Below are positions 5,462 through 7,638 of a DNA stretch of 7,638 nt, piece after piece (within the stretch, counting starts at the first letter, position 1; each line of letters opens with the position of its first letter). A program made the position numbers and the translations under genes. The stretch comes from Acidobacteriota bacterium (GTDB lineage Bacteria; Acidobacteriota; Terriglobia; Terriglobales; Acidobacteriaceae), in the NCBI GenBank assembly GCA_021798235.1, contig JAJZMO010000331.1, positions 1-7,638 of the forward strand. The letters are read 5' to 3'. The notes under the pieces were generated by a model. It saw only the letters and a program-made list of their open reading frames with translations, had not been told where the DNA came from and did not search any database.

Positions 5462-7638
5462 TTAAAAACGGTAGCGGGCCAGCATGGTGACTTGGCGCAT
5501 GTTCGCGGCGGAGGTGACCTGGCCGGCGGTGAGCGAATCAATCGAGCTGTCGACCGTGGCGTACTGCACCGTGTTGAAGACGTTGCTGGCGGTGGCGCGA
5601 AACTCCAACGAGCGCCGATCGCCCATGTGCAGCGTCTTGGCCAAAGACATGTTGACCTGCACGGTGCCCGGGCCGGGGATGGAGTTGCGGGAGGCGTTGC
5701 CGTACTCCGGTGCGCCGGTGGCTGGATTGACCGGGGGCGTAAACGCAGCCAGATTGAACCATCGTTGCAGCGAGCCGCCGCCAGCCATTAACGACACCCC
5801 CGGCACGCGATTCGGACGTTGGCTGCCCGCCGAGCCACGAGCGACATCGGCGCTGGTGGCGCTGTAATTCGGCGACAGCGGCACACCGGTGGCAAACGTA
5901 AACGTGCCCGAGATCGACCAGTTGCTGAAGGCATGCGAGGCCCAGTTGCCGCTGGTCAGCCAGTGCGCATCCGGACCAAAGGGCAGCTCAAAAAGCCAGT
6001 CGCCCGTCACCTGATGCCGAATGTCGAAGGCAGAATTTCCCTCTTCTGCGCGGATGTCCTGCTGGTTCTGCGCCACCACGGAGTTGGAGCCGCCGATGGA
6101 CGAAGCGTCGTCGATCGAGTGCGAATAGGTATACGTTGCGCCCAGCGAAATGCCCTGTTGCAGTCTCTTGCGCAAACGCACCACCAGCGCGTTGAAGCTG
6201 GACGCAGCGATGGAATCTTCATAGTCAAAGGAGGGAAAGTTTGGATTCAGCAGGCCGGTCAGTTGGCGGTTGGGCGCATCGACCAGATCGAGATGCGAAC
6301 CCTTCGCGCCGTTGTAGCCCACGTTCAGCACAATGTTGTCCGGCAGCGTGTTCTGAATATCCAGGTTCCAAACCTGCACGTAGCCCAATAAATAATGTGG
6401 GTTCACGGCGAAGTTATTGGTGATGCCACTCGGCGTGGTTGCGCTGGTCAAGGCCGTGGCCAATGTGAGCGAGGGCGCACTCTGCGCAGGAACAATGTTG
6501 GTGAGCGAGGTGGCGAACGGGGGCTGGTACGCCAAATTTTGAATGAAGCGTCCGTACTGGCCGCTGTTGTAGTTGATGCCATAGCCGCTGCGCACCACCG
6601 TGCTGCCAAAGGGCCGCCATGCCAGGCCAACGCGCGGAGCAAAATCCTTGCGATCGGGGTAGACCAACGAGCGCGGATATTGTCCATTCACCGGGCCAAC
6701 GCCACCCGGCAACACCACGGTAAGCTGGCTCAGGCTGGTGTTGAAATCCAAATTTGCCAGGCGATTGTATTTCTCGCTGTAGGGCGAGAAGTACTCGTAG
6801 CGCAGCCCCGCATTCACGCTGAGTCGTGGCAGCGCATGCCAGTCGTCCTGGACAAATGCGTCCCAGCTATTGGCGCGCAAATAAAATGTGCTGCTGCCCT
6901 GTTGCACGGTCGCCTCCTGCGGCAGACCCAGCAGAAAGTCGGCAAAGTCTGCGCCGGATGCCTGTTGGCCGGGTGTGGAAGTGGCTCCCGGCTGGCGTGT
7001 GGCAAAGCCTGTGAAGTAAAAGCTGCCGGTGGAGTTGGTGCCGCCCTCCACATCAAGCAGCAGTCGCCGAAAGTCTCCGCCGAAACGAATGTTGTGCTGG
7101 TGGCCTGTCCAAGAAGCGGTCTCGGAGCCGGAGAAGGTCTGGTTGAGTCGGTAGCTGGGTGCCTGTTCATTGATGCCACTAAATTGCGAGAAAACCACAT
7201 TGGGCACGCCGTAGTTAAATGGGTTCGTTCCCAACCCTTGAATGCCGGCGTTGGTCGCAACGTTCGTGTGCCCGGTAAAAAAGTTGTCCACTTGCACGTT
7301 GCTGCGGTTGTAGTTGGCGCGAGTGCGGAAGGTCCAGCGGTTATAGCCGAGCACATAGCCCAAATTCAGCGAGTACTGATAGGTCTGGTTGGCTCCACCG
7401 AGTTGTGGAAAGACGTTGAGCAGATCGCTCGAAGCGTGGTTGAAATTAAAATTCGCGTTGAGGTTCTGCGTTAGTCCGTGATTCGGCTGCCCCATCAAAT
7501 TGCGAAGAAAGGGCGGCAGTGCTGCGCCTCCGCCGCCGGAGCCGAAGTTGTGCGTAAAGCGCATTCCCACGCGTGTGGAGTTGGTTTGCGCAGTGGTTAA
7601 GTACTGAAAATTTTGCTGCGCGCCCGGTTGGTTGGGCA
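5462..7638 (-). CDS. TonB-dependent receptor, Oar-like, 5'-truncated by the window edge
   Basis: The last 724 residues are present; the frame runs open off the right edge, so no start inside the window should be accepted. A GTG at 7570 is internal: the 22 codons before it continue with family-like sequence (NFQYLTTAQTNSTRVGMRF). This is an outer-membrane beta-barrel of the large TonB-dependent family common in Acidobacteriota. Evidence is alternating Gly/aromatic strands throughout, HQHNIRFGGDFRR (179-191), FADFLLGLP (231-239), FVQDDW (261-266), NAGLRYEYF (275-283), and a C-terminal strand MLARYRF ending in Phe, the usual BamA-recognition end. The missing N-terminus should hold a signal peptide, a carboxypeptidase-regulatory-like beta domain and the plug. 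Such receptors import large or scarce ligands, often glycans, using TonB energy; the substrate cannot be told here. The stop lies 11 bases before the VWA start, indicating one transcript. Confidence 0.9.
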   Translation of the reverse strand, partial: PNQPGAQQNFQYLTTAQTNSTRVGMRFTHNFGSGGGGAALPPFLRNLMGQPNHGLTQNLNANFNFNHASSDLLNVFPQLGGANQTYQYSLNLGYVLGYNRWTFRTRANYNRSNVQVDNFFTGHTNVATNAGIQGLGTNPFNYGVPNVVFSQFSGINEQAPSYRLNQTFSGSETASWTGHQHNIRFGGDFRRLLLDVEGGTNSTGSFYFTGFATRQPGATSTPGQQASGADFADFLLGLPQEATVQQGSSTFYLRANSWDAFVQDDWHALPRLSVNAGLRYEYFSPYSEKYNRLANLDFNTSLSQLTVVLPGGVGPVNGQYPRSLVYPDRKDFAPRVGLAWRPFGSTVVRSGYGINYNSGQYGRFIQNLAYQPPFATSLTNIVPAQSAPSLTLATALTSATTPSGITNNFAVNPHYLLGYVQVWNLDIQNTLPDNIVLNVGYNGAKGSHLDLVDAPNRQLTGLLNPNFPSFDYEDSIAASSFNALVVRLRKRLQQGISLGATYTYSHSIDDASSIGGSNSVVAQNQQDIRAEEGNSAFDIRHQVTGDWLFELPFGPDAHWLTSGNWASHAFSNWSISGTFTFATGVPLSPNYSATSADVARGSAGSQRPNRVPGVSLMAGGGSLQRWFNLAAFTPPVNPATGAPEYGNASRNSIPGPGTVQVNMSLAKTLHMGDRRSLEFRATASNVFNTVQYATVDSSIDSLTAGQVTSAANMRQVTMLARYRF

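Noticed and set aside
6395..7474. 359-codon open frame on the plus strand opposite the TonB receptor
   Set aside because: Antisense to a clear receptor reading frame; no domain or convincing ribosome-binding site; typical shadow frame of a GC-rich gene.
7548..7570. GTG at 7570 as the start of the TonB receptor
   Set aside because: The frame continues upstream to the window edge with family-like sequence, and a barrel without plug and signal peptide would not work; the gene is simply cut by the window.

Overview
The window is GC-rich (roughly 60% by eye) and most likely comes from an Acidobacteriota chromosome, probably class Terriglobia. The best indicators are a long secreted protein of the acidobacterial VWFA-related type (TIGR03436-like) and, directly upstream of it, a large Oar-like TonB-dependent receptor with the typical 'FVQDDW...NAGLRYEYF' barrel segment. 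Both families are strongly expanded in that phylum. The placement rests on protein resemblance read by eye, not on a search.

Left part (1-2259): about 359 bases without a supportable gene are followed by a leftward DCC/DUF393 thioredoxin-like protein (360-887). A rightward hemL, encoding glutamate-1-semialdehyde 2,1-aminomutase of tetrapyrrole synthesis, runs from 910 to 2259. The two genes are divergent with at most about 20 bases between their starts, and some alternative starts overlap.

Middle (2260-2454): a convergent intergenic gap carries two adjacent hairpins that share the boundary motif GGTGCCCCAT on the minus strand. A related, diverged copy in the opposite orientation lies at 261-308, just beyond the DCC gene. 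The left and middle copies share both ends and spacing, so they look like members of a small dispersed palindromic repeat family placed just after gene ends.

Right part (2455-7638): three minus-strand genes are read right to left as a probable operon. They are a 5'-truncated TonB-dependent receptor (5462 to beyond the window edge), the secreted VWA protein (3252-5450, starting 11 bases after the receptor stop with a clear GGAGAG ribosome-binding site), and a membrane-anchored NodB-type polysaccharide deacetylase (2455-3210, 41 bases downstream). All three products are expected in the cell envelope or periplasm. Their tight spacing suggests a shared surface function, but the substrate cannot be read from the sequence.

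No tRNA, rRNA, CRISPR array, insertion sequence or defence system was seen. Most of the window is ordinary core or envelope gene content. The least explained signal is the hairpin repeat family.
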